Of a stretch of 64,000 nucleotides of DNA, positions 38,898 through 47,519 are shown piece by piece. Made by a program: the position numbers and the translations under genes. The first letter of the stretch is position 1, and every line of letters starts with the position of its first letter. The stretch is from Corynebacterium sp. sy039. Lineage in GTDB: Bacteria; Actinomycetota; Actinomycetes; Mycobacteriales; Mycobacteriaceae. The stretch covers positions 1,364,001 through 1,428,000 of the forward strand of contig NZ_CP042325.1 in the NCBI RefSeq assembly GCF_007904105.1, in the 5' to 3' direction. The notes beneath the pieces are model-generated. The model searched no databases, was not told where the DNA came from, and was given only the letters and a program-made list of their open reading frames with translations.

Positions 38898-39623
38898 TTA
38901 GCTTTGCACTAAGGTGCCGATTTTTTCACCAGCAACAGCTCTTGCGATATTACCTTCTTCAAGTAAATTGAACACCAGGATAGGCATATCATTATCCATA
39001 CATAAACTGAATGCTGTTGCATCCGCCACTTTAAGTTCCTGCTCAATTACTTCACGCGGAGTAATCTCGGAGTACAAAACAGCATCTGGATTAGTACGTG
39101 GATCATCTGAATACACACCGTCGACGGCTTTAGCCATCAACAGCACCTCACAATCAATCTCGAGTGCTCGCTGAGCGGCGGTAGTATCCGTAGAGAAATA
39201 TGGCAATCCCATTCCAGCGCCGAAAATAACAACACGCCCTTTTTCTAGATGACGCTTTGCGCGTAAAGGCAAATACGGCTCCGCAACTTGCGCCATATTG
39301 ATAGAAGTCTGTACGCGGCAGTCAATGCCTTCTTGTTCCAAGAAATCCTGTAAAGCAAGACAGTTCATGACTGTACCCAACATACCCATATAGTCTGAGC
39401 GATTACGATCCAGACCTCGCTGCTGCAATTGTGCACCGCGGAAGAAGTTACCGCCACCAATAACAACCGCTACTTCTACGCCACTTTTGGCAACGGATGC
39501 AATTTGGCGCGCAACGTTTTGTACCACATCTGGGTCAATACCTACTGCCCCACCGCCGAACATTTCACCTCCAAGTTTAAGCATTACCCGCTTGTACTTA
39601 GAACGTTTGGCAGTCTCGGTCAT
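38898..39623 (-). CDS. pyrH: UMP kinase
   Basis: Phosphorylates UMP to UDP; hexameric amino-acid-kinase-fold enzyme. Start set at ATG 39623 ([13 protein letters not shown], 241 aa), because AAAGG lies about ten bases upstream; the longer frame begins with TTG and has no support. Motifs are [33 protein letters not shown] and [13 protein letters not shown]. Followed by frr and cdsA. The hairpin at 39787 separates it from tsf, so it likely has its own promoter in 39624-39786. Confidence 0.97.
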   Translation of the reverse strand: MTETAKRSKYKRVMLKLGGEMFGGGAVGIDPDVVQNVARQIASVAKSGVEVAVVIGGGNFFRGAQLQQRGLDRNRSDYMGMLGTVMNCLALQDFLEQEGIDCRVQTSINMAQVAEPYLPLRAKRHLEKGRVVIFGAGMGLPYFSTDTTAAQRALEIDCEVLLMAKAVDGVYSDDPRTNPDAVLYSEITPREVIEQELKVADATAFSLCMDNDMPILVFNLLEEGNIARAVAGEKIGTLVQS

Positions 39624-39786
39624 AGATCTCAAACCTTTCTTAGACAACCAACAGCCATACCCTTGCTGTGGAGTTATCCCAGCAAAATAACACTGTTGTG
39701 TGTGTTTAATGGAATCTCATGATACAAAAAGTGCTTTGTACTAAAGGCTAATCATACCTGCTTTGGAGATAGTTGTGTAACTTAAA

Positions 39787-39817
39787 AACGAGGTTCCCCA
39801 CAAACAGGAACCTCGTT
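39787..39817 (-). terminator. Terminator after tsf
   Basis: An 11-bp perfect stem, AACGAGGTTCC pairing with GGAACCTCGTT, with a 9-nt loop and a TTTTT tail on the minus strand, 62 bp after the tsf stop. Confidence 0.92.
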
Positions 39818-39879
39818 CATTATTTACTCAGCACTTACCCAGCGCATTACCCGCAGGGGTGTGAGATTGCTTATCACAA

Positions 39880-40707
39880 TTACTGCTGTCCAACCTCAAA
39901 ACGAGCGAAAGCAGTCAAAGTAACACCAGCCTCATCCATGACCTGCTTTACAGTCTTCTTGCTGTCTGCAACTGAAGCCTGTTCAAGCAATACAACATCC
40001 TTGTAGAAACCATTGAGACGACCCTCAACAATTTTTGGAATAGCTGCCTCTGGCTTCTTTTCTTCACGAGTAATCTGCTCAGCAATAGAGCGCTCTTTTT
40101 CGATAACCTCAGCTGGCACATCCTCGCGGGTAAGATATGCAGCTTTAAGCGCAGCAACCTGCATAGCAGCAGCATGAGCAGCAGACTCTGCAGCCTCGCC
40201 CTCACCAGTGTAAGAAACCAAAACACCCACTGCTGGTGGCAAATCAGCAGATCGGTGGTGCAAGTACACAGATACTTTGTCGCCTTCAAGAGTTACTGCA
40301 CGACGCAACTCGAGTTTTTCACCGATCTTAGCGGACAACTCCTGGATAGCTTCCGCAGCAGTCTTACCATCAACATCTGCTTGAGCAAGCTCTTGTGCAG
40401 AGTTAGCTTTCACGGCAGCAGCTGCATCAGCAACTTTTTGTGCAAAAGTCTTAAACTCAGCGTTCTTTGCCACGAAGTCAGTTTCAGAGTTGATTTCAAC
40501 CATTGTGTTTGCAGATACAGCAATAAGACCCTCAGTAGCATTACGCTCTGCACGCTTTCCGACGTCCTTAGCGCCTTTGATACGAAGAACCTCAACAGCT
40601 TTGTCAAAGTCACCATTGGTTTCTTCAAGAGCCTTCTTACAATCAAGCATTCCGGAACCAGTGATTTCACGGAGCTTTTTCACATCTGCAGCAGTGTAGT
40701 TCGCCAT
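39880..40707 (-). CDS. tsf: Elongation factor Ts
   Basis: Guanine-nucleotide exchange factor of EF-Tu. Start set at ATG 40707 ([17 protein letters not shown], 275 aa) with AGGAGG about twelve bases upstream; the longer frame begins with TTG inside that region. Family blocks are [19 protein letters not shown] (18-36) and [15 protein letters not shown] (near 79). Second gene after rpsB, with an internal hairpin between them that may lower tsf transcription relative to rpsB. Confidence 0.98.
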   Translation of the reverse strand: MANYTAADVKKLREITGSGMLDCKKALEETNGDFDKAVEVLRIKGAKDVGKRAERNATEGLIAVSANTMVEINSETDFVAKNAEFKTFAQKVADAAAAVKANSAQELAQADVDGKTAAEAIQELSAKIGEKLELRRAVTLEGDKVSVYLHHRSADLPPAVGVLVSYTGEGEAAESAAHAAAMQVAALKAAYLTREDVPAEVIEKERSIAEQITREEKKPEAAIPKIVEGRLNGFYKDVVLLEQASVADSKKTVKQVMDEAGVTLTAFARFEVGQQ

Positions 40708-40850
40708 TGTCGGGGCGATCCTCCTCAATTAGGGTAATTTAATAATTTCGATATACAGAGTAACTGACTTAGCGACTAAACGCTATCGAACGCGCAACAT
40801 TGCGCAAACATTACCGTCGAAAAGCTCTGTATTTCGATGTGCCATAAAAA

Positions 40851-40887
40851 AGTCCTTTGCACAGCACCGTGGTGTTGCCAAAGGACT
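40851..40887 (-). terminator. Terminator / attenuator between rpsB and tsf
   Basis: AGTCCTTTG pairs with CAAAGGACT over 9 bp, with an inner stem of about 7 bp (CAACACC with GGTGCTG), and a run of six T follows on the minus strand. It lies 45 bp after the rpsB stop. Because tsf follows in the same direction, it may let some transcription through. Confidence 0.9.
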
Positions 40888-40931
40888 CTAAACAATGTTG
40901 AGACAACTACCAGAATTGTCTCATACAAGTT

Positions 40932-41747
40932 TTATTCAGCAGATTCTGCTGGTGCTTCAACCTTGGCTGCAACTTCTTCAGTTGTCTCTGCCTGTGCAGC
41001 TGGCTCAGACTTTTGTGCATCACCAGCAGCTTCTTTGGCTGCAGCTAGCTTACGCTCTTCGCGTGCTTTCTTCCCCTCGATAACTGCGTGAGAAATAACA
41101 CGAGTAAGAACCTCAATAGAGCGGATTGAGTCGTCGTTACCTGGAACAGCGTAATCTACCACGTCTGGATCACAGTTAGTGTCAAGAACAGCAACGACTG
41201 GAATGTTGAGTTTATGAGCTTCGCTTACTGCAATGTGCTCTTTGTTGGTATCAACAACCCACAAAACAGAAGGAACCTTGCCCATCTCTGCAATACCACC
41301 GAGAACGCGCTCAAGTTTGGTGCGCTCACGAGTAAGCATGAGGATTTCTTTTTTGGTACGACCATCGTAACCATTTTCGGCTGCGTCCATCGCTTGCAAT
41401 TCTTTCATGCGGTGAAGACGCTTAGAAACGGTCTGGAAGTTGGTGAGCATACCACCCAACCAACGGTGGTTCACGTATGGCATACCAACGCGCTCAGCCT
41501 CAGTAGCAATTGCTTCCTGAGCTTGCTTTTTGGTACCTACATACAAAACAGTGCCACCATGTGCAACTGTTTCTTTCACAAACTCGTATGCTTCGTTGAT
41601 GTAGTTAAGAGTCTGCTGAAGATCAATAATGTAAATGCCGTTGCGATCAGTCAAGATGAAACGACGCATTTTTGGATTCCAGCGGCGTGTTGGGTGACCA
41701 AAGTGCACACCAGAATCGAGAAGCTCACGCATGGTTACAACTGCCAT
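40932..41747 (-). CDS. rpsB: 30S ribosomal protein S2
   Basis: Component of the small subunit. Start set at ATG 41747 ([18 protein letters not shown], 271 aa), with GGAGG eight bases upstream; the frame's first GTG lies within the spacing. Landmarks are [33 protein letters not shown] and [12 protein letters not shown]. The C-terminal tail (about 230-271) is Ala/Glu-rich, which is normal in the genus. First gene of the rpsB-tsf unit, divergent from the M23 peptidase gene. Confidence 0.98.
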   Translation of the reverse strand: MAVVTMRELLDSGVHFGHPTRRWNPKMRRFILTDRNGIYIIDLQQTLNYINEAYEFVKETVAHGGTVLYVGTKKQAQEAIATEAERVGMPYVNHRWLGGMLTNFQTVSKRLHRMKELQAMDAAENGYDGRTKKEILMLTRERTKLERVLGGIAEMGKVPSVLWVVDTNKEHIAVSEAHKLNIPVVAVLDTNCDPDVVDYAVPGNDDSIRSIEVLTRVISHAVIEGKKAREERKLAAAKEAAGDAQKSEPAAQAETTEEVAAKVEAPAESAE

Positions 41748-42169
41748 GTTCACTTCCTCCTTGTTAATAGTTTTCGGTTTATATACTATGCAGGCTCTCC
41801 CTGCACCCTAGCTGCCATTACCACTCAAACGCTTATATTCAAGAACCCTGAAAATAAGACCACAGTCCAAGTTAGCTTCACAATGACCGCGCGAAATTAG
41901 TAACTCTACTTATCCATGCACATATTTCAATTATGTTTTCGCCAAGACATCATCTTGCGAACGCACAAGACCTTGATCAGAAACAAAATACCGCACATAT
42001 AACAGAGCCAAAGTAGCAGTATAGTGTTTCACGTTCTGCAATACAAAAAAGATGTGAATAACTTTTCCCCGCTGTGGAAAATGGGGAAAATGATGCCAAT
42101 GTGACACTTTTCCACAATGCTGGTTAGGTACTTTTGTCCTTGTTGCAAGAAGATGTGCATAGTCACACC
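41748..42169. other. Divergent spacer rpsB / M23 peptidase
   Basis: A 422-bp region without a supported gene. It must contain the rpsB and M23 promoters. Its right part carries three DnaA-box-like 9-mers (42053-42061, 42073-42081, 42108-42116) and an inverted repeat TTTTCCCC (42063-42070) / GGGGAAAA (42083-42090). The left part near rpsB is mixed sequence with no recognisable RNA. Confidence 0.5.
42053..42116. promoter_or_regulatory. Cluster of DnaA-box-like motifs
   Basis: TGTGAATAA (42053-42061), TGTGGAAAA (42073-42081) and TTTTCCACA (42108-42116) are each one mismatch from the DnaA consensus TTATCCACA or its complement. The arms TTTTCCCC and GGGGAAAA overlap the same stretch. Binding is inferred, not shown. 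Confidence 0.4.
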
Positions 42170-42757
42170 ATGACTGTGAATATAACGTCTCAACAACTGC
42201 CACACGCGCAACCGCAACGGAGAAAAAATAGATTATGGCTCGTCTTGTGCCTTAGTTTGAGTATGCTGCTGGGATTATTCCCGTTCCCGATACCTTCACG
42301 AGCCACGTCGACCACTCCACTAGAACGAAACTACATTAGTCCCATAACCGCTACTGCCGACCCTGGAAAAATTACACATGGTTTTGATCCACCGAAGAAA
42401 AAATGGCTAGCAGGACACCGTGGCGTGGATCTTGCCGCTACAGTTGGACAAGACATTTATGCCGCACAAGATGGTGTTATTGCTTTCGTCGGGATAGTAG
42501 CTGGCACTCCTGTCCTTTCCATTGATCATAACGACGGCATCCGAACAACATATCAACCAATTGATGTCACCAATCCGGATATTTCCCAAGGCACCGTAAT
42601 ACAAGCGGGACAAGTAATTGGCAAACTCAGCCCCGTAGGCATATCACATGGGCAAGGACTGCATTGGGGTGCACGTACCGGCAAAGATACCTATATTAAT
42701 CCTCTATCTTTACTCGGCGCGCCGGTAATTAGACTTAAACCATTAAGCAACCAATAA
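42170..42757 (+). CDS. Secreted M23-family metallopeptidase (LytM domain)
   Basis: Predicted peptidoglycan endopeptidase or a regulator of one, 195 aa from ATG 42170 (MTVNITSQQ); a TTG at 42134 would add 12 residues. An N-terminal signal/anchor segment (about 24-40, LWLVLCLSLSMLLGLFPF) is followed by the LytM domain. The zinc-binding pattern is HRGVDLAA (H-x3-D) and GLHWGAR for the last His. Domain features such as GVIAFVGIVAG are normal. Catalytic competence depends on the spacing of the second motif. Its stop is 2 bp from the convergent xerC stop. Confidence 0.88.
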   Translation: MTVNITSQQLPHAQPQRRKNRLWLVLCLSLSMLLGLFPFPIPSRATSTTPLERNYISPITATADPGKITHGFDPPKKKWLAGHRGVDLAATVGQDIYAAQDGVIAFVGIVAGTPVLSIDHNDGIRTTYQPIDVTNPDISQGTVIQAGQVIGKLSPVGISHGQGLHWGARTGKDTYINPLSLLGAPVIRLKPLSNQ

Positions 42758-42759
42758 CT

Positions 42760-43725
42760 TTACGCACGCGGGTGAGCTTTCTTGAAGGCTTCTTTTAACC
42801 TTTGCGAGCTCACGTGTGTATATATCTGCGTGGTCTGCAAAGAAGAGTGACCTAATAATTCCTGCACAATGCGTAAATCTGCCCCACCATCTAAAAGATG
42901 TGTCGCAGCGGTATGACGCAAAGAATGGGGACTGAGTTGTTCTACCCCAAGCTCATCTCCAGCTTTCTCGACGATGCGCCGAACCTGGCGAGGATCTATC
43001 CTGCCACCCCTACTGCCCAAAAAACACGCTTTTTCTTCTTTATTCGCACCACGAGCTGCTAATACTGGACGCGCCGTATCCAACCATTGCCGCAAGATTG
43101 ATGCAGCATTTTCACCAAAGGGAACAATACGTTGCTTATTTCCTTTTCCAGTTACCTTTATTGTTGAGCGAGCAAAATCAATATCTGCAATATCCATGCC
43201 ACACACTTCCGCTACACGAATGCCTGTCGCATAGAGCAACTCCAATAATGCGCTATCACGGATATATTCTTCTTCATGCACAGCTTGTGAAGCGCGCATG
43301 AGCTTGTCTGCTTGTTTTTCATTGAGCACTTTAGGCAAATGGCGTCCTTTTTTGGGCGAAACAAGGGTTGCTGCCTCATCTTTAGACACGAGATCTTGTG
43401 CTACTAGCCATTGTGAAAATCCACGAATAGCCGCTGTTCTCCTCGCAAGAGTGGCTCTTGTTTTTCCATCTTCGAGAGTTTGTCCTAGCCACGCACGGAT
43501 ATTGACAAGATGGAAATCTTGTAGTTCGGGAGCGCCTGCCGCAAAGTCTAATAAGTCAGACCGATAGCCTTTCACTGTTGCAGCAGAACGTCCAGCGACC
43601 AATGTGAGGTGCTTGGCATACGCGTCGATAAGCTCTATCAGTGATGTCGTGTTCAGAGACGACGAAAGTGCAGCAGATGTTTCTTGTGTTTTCATCTGCT
43701 GCACTTTCGATACTGACTCACCCAT
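42760..43725 (-). CDS. xerC: Tyrosine recombinase XerC
   Basis: Resolves chromosome dimers at dif with XerD. Start set at ATG 43725 (MGESVSKVQQM, 321 aa) with AGGG about ten bases upstream; the longest frame adds 29 residues not typical of the family, and ATG 43695 is another option. The N-terminal SAM-like domain is at about 20-110. Catalytic residues are the Arg in ATGIRVAEV, the Lys in TGKGNKQR, H-x-x-R in SPHSLRHTAATH, the His in LGHSSLQTT and the Tyr in IYTHV. It is located between dprA and the M23 gene, as in many actinobacteria. Confidence 0.94.
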   Translation of the reverse strand: MGESVSKVQQMKTQETSAALSSSLNTTSLIELIDAYAKHLTLVAGRSAATVKGYRSDLLDFAAGAPELQDFHLVNIRAWLGQTLEDGKTRATLARRTAAIRGFSQWLVAQDLVSKDEAATLVSPKKGRHLPKVLNEKQADKLMRASQAVHEEEYIRDSALLELLYATGIRVAEVCGMDIADIDFARSTIKVTGKGNKQRIVPFGENAASILRQWLDTARPVLAARGANKEEKACFLGSRGGRIDPRQVRRIVEKAGDELGVEQLSPHSLRHTAATHLLDGGADLRIVQELLGHSSLQTTQIYTHVSSQRLKEAFKKAHPRA

Positions 43726-43823
43726 AGTGCATAACCCTAGCGTGTTAGGCAGACTCTGCGCTACTGCACACAGTGCCTTGTGCTCAAGAAAGGAACCAGC
43801 CCGAACCTTCAAGAACCTTTTGC

Positions 43824-43875
43824 TTAGGCTTGCCTCAATTACATTACAGCCCTATTTTAGATTATGCAAGCCTAA
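43824..43875. promoter_or_regulatory. Pair of DtxR-like motifs upstream of xerC
   Basis: TTAGGCTTGC at 43824-43833 and its exact complement GCAAGCCTAA at 43866-43875 form an inverted repeat. Each can be extended to a 19-mer resembling the DtxR consensus TWAGGTWAGSCTWACCTWA; by my count 13 of 19 match for the first and 15 of 19 for the second, read on the minus strand. They lie in the 207-bp spacer between dprA and xerC. Iron control is a hypothesis only. Confidence 0.35.
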
Positions 43876-43932
43876 CTTATAAAAGATTGGGGAAATTCGG
43901 CAAAACAGCTCCCGCACCCAAATCATTTACAT

Positions 43933-45105
43933 CTAGACAGCACGTCGCCAGGCGTTATGGGCGCGCACCACTAAACCTTTGCGCTCAAGTACAACCAAGA
44001 GATACATACATAGCCCAAGACTCAATGCCGTTTCTTGCACAATCTGATCACTTGTCTTAGCCTGTGCTCCCAGTACATCAAATACCCGCAGTTCATTTCG
44101 GCTCAATGCTTGCACGTGGCTTGGTGCAAAATCAATTTCATACTGTTGCTCAGGATCAACTTCTCCCACAGCACTCAACAATGCCCGTACCTCATCTGCA
44201 CTACACACCAATTGCGCTTGACCATTTCTAATTTTTTCATGACAGCCTAAGGATCCAACCCCAGTGATAGGACCGGGAACTGCCATTGTGACTTTCCCAA
44301 AGGCTTGTGCCCAATTGAGAGTATTTAATGCACCAGAACGCCATGCAGCCTCCATAACAACTGTTCCTTGTGTAAAAGCCGCTACTAATCTATTACGAGT
44401 CAAAAATCTATGACGCTGCGGAGTATGACCTGGCGGATATTCACTGACGATAAGTCCACGTTCCACAATTTTATCAAAGAGGTTACGGTTACCAGCTGGA
44501 TAAAACCTATCTATCCCGCAAGCGCTAACCGCAATAGTCACACCCCCACTATCAAGAGCTTGTTTATGTGCCACAGCATCTACACCCAAAGCACCACCAG
44601 AGACAATTGTCCATTTATGCTGTGCTAAACCTTCAGCAATATATTGGGTAGCGTCAATTCCATAGGAAGAAACTGCGCGAGTACCGACAATAGCAACTGA
44701 CTGCGCCAAAACCTTGCCCAAATCTAAATGGGATGAGCCACGCACCCACAAAGCATGAGGCATTACAGCGTCTTCTTGATAAGAACGAGTATGTTCACTC
44801 CTACCAGAGGCAGCAAACCCAAAAGCCTGGTTTAACTGCTCATAGGGCCATTGCGCAGAATCAGGAGTCAATAACCACCCTCCCAAAGACTCTACCTGTG
44901 CTAAATCCTCCTGGCTGCGATCGCAGTTATACCGTGCTTGCGTTTCACCTAGTAACCCACCAATCCATGATGACCTATTTTTAATGCCAGAAACAATTTC
45001 TTCCACATCATGACCAGCAGATAATAGCTCTTGCAACCGTTTACTAGGCCCTTCAAGCACCCGCGATAAATATGCCCAACACAATGTACGTTCTGAGATT
45101 TTCAT
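43933..45105 (-). CDS. dprA: DNA-processing protein DprA (Smf)
   Basis: Loads RecA on incoming single-stranded DNA in transformation; also present in many non-competent bacteria. It is 390 aa. The Rossmann-like core has VAIVGTRAVSSYG, IVSGGALGVDAVAH and GIDRFYPAGNRNLFDKI. A C-terminal winged-helix domain (about 325-385) contains LRVFDVLGAQAKTSDQIVQE. Its start overlaps the comM stop by four bases, so translation is coupled. Part of the yraN-comM-dprA group. Confidence 0.95.
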   Translation of the reverse strand: MKISERTLCWAYLSRVLEGPSKRLQELLSAGHDVEEIVSGIKNRSSWIGGLLGETQARYNCDRSQEDLAQVESLGGWLLTPDSAQWPYEQLNQAFGFAASGRSEHTRSYQEDAVMPHALWVRGSSHLDLGKVLAQSVAIVGTRAVSSYGIDATQYIAEGLAQHKWTIVSGGALGVDAVAHKQALDSGGVTIAVSACGIDRFYPAGNRNLFDKIVERGLIVSEYPPGHTPQRHRFLTRNRLVAAFTQGTVVMEAAWRSGALNTLNWAQAFGKVTMAVPGPITGVGSLGCHEKIRNGQAQLVCSADEVRALLSAVGEVDPEQQYEIDFAPSHVQALSRNELRVFDVLGAQAKTSDQIVQETALSLGLCMYLLVVLERKGLVVRAHNAWRRAV

Positions 45106-46637
45106 AGATTTATACCTGACAAGTTCCTCAACTCTAGTCCTCGCATTACATGATCAATAGTTGGCTGTGCAATGTCTTCTAAATCAGCCAATGTCCATGC
45201 AAGTTTTAATGCCCTATCAACGCTTCGTTGGCTGACCATTCCTTGCGCTAAATATGCAGATAAAAGCTCCATAGCATCCTCTTTAGCAGGAAACTTCCTA
45301 CGAATAATTGGAGCCTCAACAGAAGCAGTCACGTATTGAGACAAGCCTGCCTTGCGCCAACGCCACTGTGCTCTTTGACGACCAGCTGCCACACGTTGCG
45401 CAATCGTCGAACTCGACTCTGAAGAACAATCATGTAAAACTGCCCCGCTATTGCGCATTGCCACAACAATATCTAAACGATCCTTGAGCGGACCTGATAA
45501 ATTACTCATATAGGTTCGTCGAACGCGCGACGAACACTGACATTTACTAGAGTCTTCACTGCCACAGCGACAGGGATTAGCAGCAAGTACAAGCTGGAAA
45601 CGCGCAGGAAAAGTAATATTCATACGCGCCCTACTCAAATGCACATATCCTTGTTCAAGCGGCGTACGTAAAGAATCTAAAATATGCGCTGGTATTTCGC
45701 TTACCTCATCAAGAAATAGCACCCCATTATGAGCCAAACTTACAGCTCCTGGCATAGGTTTTCCTTGACCACCACCTAGTAAAGCTGCCTGGGTAATAGA
45801 ATAATGCGGTGCTACGAAAGGCGGATCTGCAATAACGCCTGAATACGTTTTACCAAGTACAGAATAAATTGAGGTAGTTTCTCGCTGCTGATCCCCTACC
45901 AAAGGCGGCAAAATACCTGCCATACGCTGCGCAATCATTGTTTTCCCAGAACCAGGCGGTCCCATCATCAAAAAATGATGTCCACCTGTGGCTGCTATTT
46001 CTGCAATGTACTTTGCTTCTTGTTGCCCAGCAATATCTGCCATATCCAAAGAAACCTTGCTACTAGCGCACACCCGATTTTTTAATAAAGAATGTGCACA
46101 ATCTAAGGTTTTTTCTCCAATAACCCATTGATATAACTCACGAATATGCTCAACTACAAGCACCGATATCCCATCGCATATTTCAGCTTCTGCCAGGTTT
46201 GCCCGAGGAATAACAACAGTTTTAATACCAGTTTCCTTTGACACCAACAATGTAGGCAACACGCCATTAACTGCTTTGATACGACCATCAAGACCTATCT
46301 CACCCAGCAACAAGGTACTCGCTAATTTTTGTAGTGCTGCATGATTATTTCCCACTGCCGTGAGAACTGCCATACACATTGCTACATCCAGATGAGCTCC
46401 AGATTTTGGTAATGATGCAGGTGATAAACTCACCACTGTTTTCGTTTTAGGCCAACTCAATTGACAATTTTGGACAGCAGTCTTAATACGATCACGAGAT
46501 TCTCCGATAGCGGTATCTGTCATACCGATGATATACATCCCTGGCAGACCAACCCCGATATTAGCTTCTACCTCGATAATATGTGCTTGCACCCCTATGA
46601 CAATTGCAGACAAAGTTTTAGCAAGCGCCACGGTCAA
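45102..46637 (-). CDS. comM: ComM / YifB-type AAA+ helicase
   Basis: Hexameric branch-migration helicase of the Mg-chelatase-like family, acting on recombination intermediates. It is 511 aa. A Lon-protease-like N-terminal domain (about 1-170) precedes the AAA+ core with P-loop GPPGSGKTMIAQRMAGILPP near 226, Walker B VLFLDEVSEI near 310 and a zinc-type Cys cluster NPCRCGSEDSSKCQC near 360. The start overlaps the yraN 3' end by 20 bp, and the stop overlaps the dprA start. Not a true magnesium chelatase. Confidence 0.96.
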   Translation of the reverse strand: MTVALAKTLSAIVIGVQAHIIEVEANIGVGLPGMYIIGMTDTAIGESRDRIKTAVQNCQLSWPKTKTVVSLSPASLPKSGAHLDVAMCMAVLTAVGNNHAALQKLASTLLLGEIGLDGRIKAVNGVLPTLLVSKETGIKTVVIPRANLAEAEICDGISVLVVEHIRELYQWVIGEKTLDCAHSLLKNRVCASSKVSLDMADIAGQQEAKYIAEIAATGGHHFLMMGPPGSGKTMIAQRMAGILPPLVGDQQRETTSIYSVLGKTYSGVIADPPFVAPHYSITQAALLGGGQGKPMPGAVSLAHNGVLFLDEVSEIPAHILDSLRTPLEQGYVHLSRARMNITFPARFQLVLAANPCRCGSEDSSKCQCSSRVRRTYMSNLSGPLKDRLDIVVAMRNSGAVLHDCSSESSSTIAQRVAAGRQRAQWRWRKAGLSQYVTASVEAPIIRRKFPAKEDAMELLSAYLAQGMVSQRSVDRALKLAWTLADLEDIAQPTIDHVMRGLELRNLSGINL

Positions 46638-47043
46638 CCGCCTTATAATGCTCGAACTCTGCCGAACCCATCATTGCTTGTGTAAAAACCACAATGACAT
46701 CAAAACGAATGGGTACATGGTCTAAAACATATTCCTTGCTCTGCGCTAACCACTGCGCCATCACACCACGCATTCTTCTGAGTTTCTTGTCATCAACGCT
46801 TTCTGTACTTCCCCACCGTTTCGTCGATCGTGTTTTCACTTCAACGCATACAAGATCACCAGTTTTATCCCGGGCAATCAGATCAACTTCCCCGCCTCGG
46901 TAATGAACATTATGAGCCACAATCGTATATCCTTGCTCGCACAACCACGCTGCAGCTAGTTGTTCCCCATAAGTACCTAATTCTGCTCGATTATCATGCC
47001 TACGACGCACATCTATAGTTTCCCTACCACTGCTATATGACAT
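46618..47043 (-). CDS. yraN: YraN / UPF0102 family protein (putative endonuclease fold)
   Basis: A 141-aa restriction-endonuclease-like-fold protein of unknown role. Start set at ATG 47043 (MSYSSGRETID), with AAGGAG about seven bases upstream; the longer frame from 47154 reads through the terminator hairpin and has no support. Motifs are YGEQLAAAWLCEQGY, the GGEVDLIARD block and VCVEVKTRS, which together give the D-x(n)-E-x-K pattern of this fold. First gene of the yraN-comM-dprA group. Confidence 0.92.
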   Translation of the reverse strand: MSYSSGRETIDVRRRHDNRAELGTYGEQLAAAWLCEQGYTIVAHNVHYRGGEVDLIARDKTGDLVCVEVKTRSTKRWGSTESVDDKKLRRMRGVMAQWLAQSKEYVLDHVPIRFDVIVVFTQAMMGSAEFEHYKAVDRGAC

Positions 47044-47136
47044 AACTATGCTCCTTGAGAAAATCTTTTGATATATCTCCAGGTATAACAAGCACGCGAA
47101 ACAGAAAATATCGTCGAAAGCTATGGAAAAGAAAAA

Positions 47137-47173
47137 CTGTGGATAACCAACCATCGTGGTCAGTTATCCACAG
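47137..47173 (-). terminator. Terminator with DnaA-box arms, after DUF2469 gene
   Basis: Stem CTGTGGATAAC (47137-47147) with GTTATCCACAG (47163-47173), an 11-bp perfect pair plus an inner ACCA/TGGT pair, followed on the minus strand by TTTTTCTTTT. It ends the lepB-rnhB-DUF2469 unit. Each arm contains the perfect DnaA consensus TTATCCACA. Confidence 0.85.
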
Positions 47174-47217
47174 GAAAAATAATAAGTGCTAGTCAGAATT
47201 GACTTTTTCTTTGCTTC

Positions 47218-47514
47218 TCAACGAGCCTCTGGTTTATCTAATTCTTCGATGTTGACGTCCTTGTATGTGATCACTCGGACATAGCGCACAAAGCGCATGG
47301 AACGATACATATCCCATACCCAAGCATCAGACATTCGCAGCTCATAGTACACATCATTACCTTGTGTATGCGGGATAAGTTCCACTGCATTTGCTAGATA
47401 GAACCGCCGTTCAGTCTCAATAACATAGGAAAACTGGCTCAAAATATCTCGATATTCACGGTAAAGTGATAGCGCAACTTCTGCTTCATAGTTATTGAGA
47501 TCTTCAGCACTCAT
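47218..47514 (-). CDS. DUF2469 family protein
   Basis: A 98-aa protein highly conserved in actinobacteria and always next to rnhB; no known function. The visible sequence is typical: MSAEDLNNYEAEVALSLYRE at the N-terminus, a central Tyr/Phe-rich part with ERRFYLANAVELIP, and WDMYRSMRFVRYVRVIT. It looks soluble and mixed alpha/beta, with many aromatic and charged residues. It lies 5 bp after rnhB, so the two are co-transcribed, and a terminator follows. Confidence 0.94.
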   Translation of the reverse strand: MSAEDLNNYEAEVALSLYREYRDILSQFSYVIETERRFYLANAVELIPHTQGNDVYYELRMSDAWVWDMYRSMRFVRYVRVITYKDVNIEELDKPEAR

Positions 47515-47519
47515 TATTA

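Noticed and set aside
45102..46637. Reading comM as a true magnesium chelatase subunit of the corrin/chlorophyll type
   Set aside because: The Lon-like N-terminal domain and Cys cluster identify the ComM/YifB family; the real chelatase genes are at 19.4-21.3 kb.
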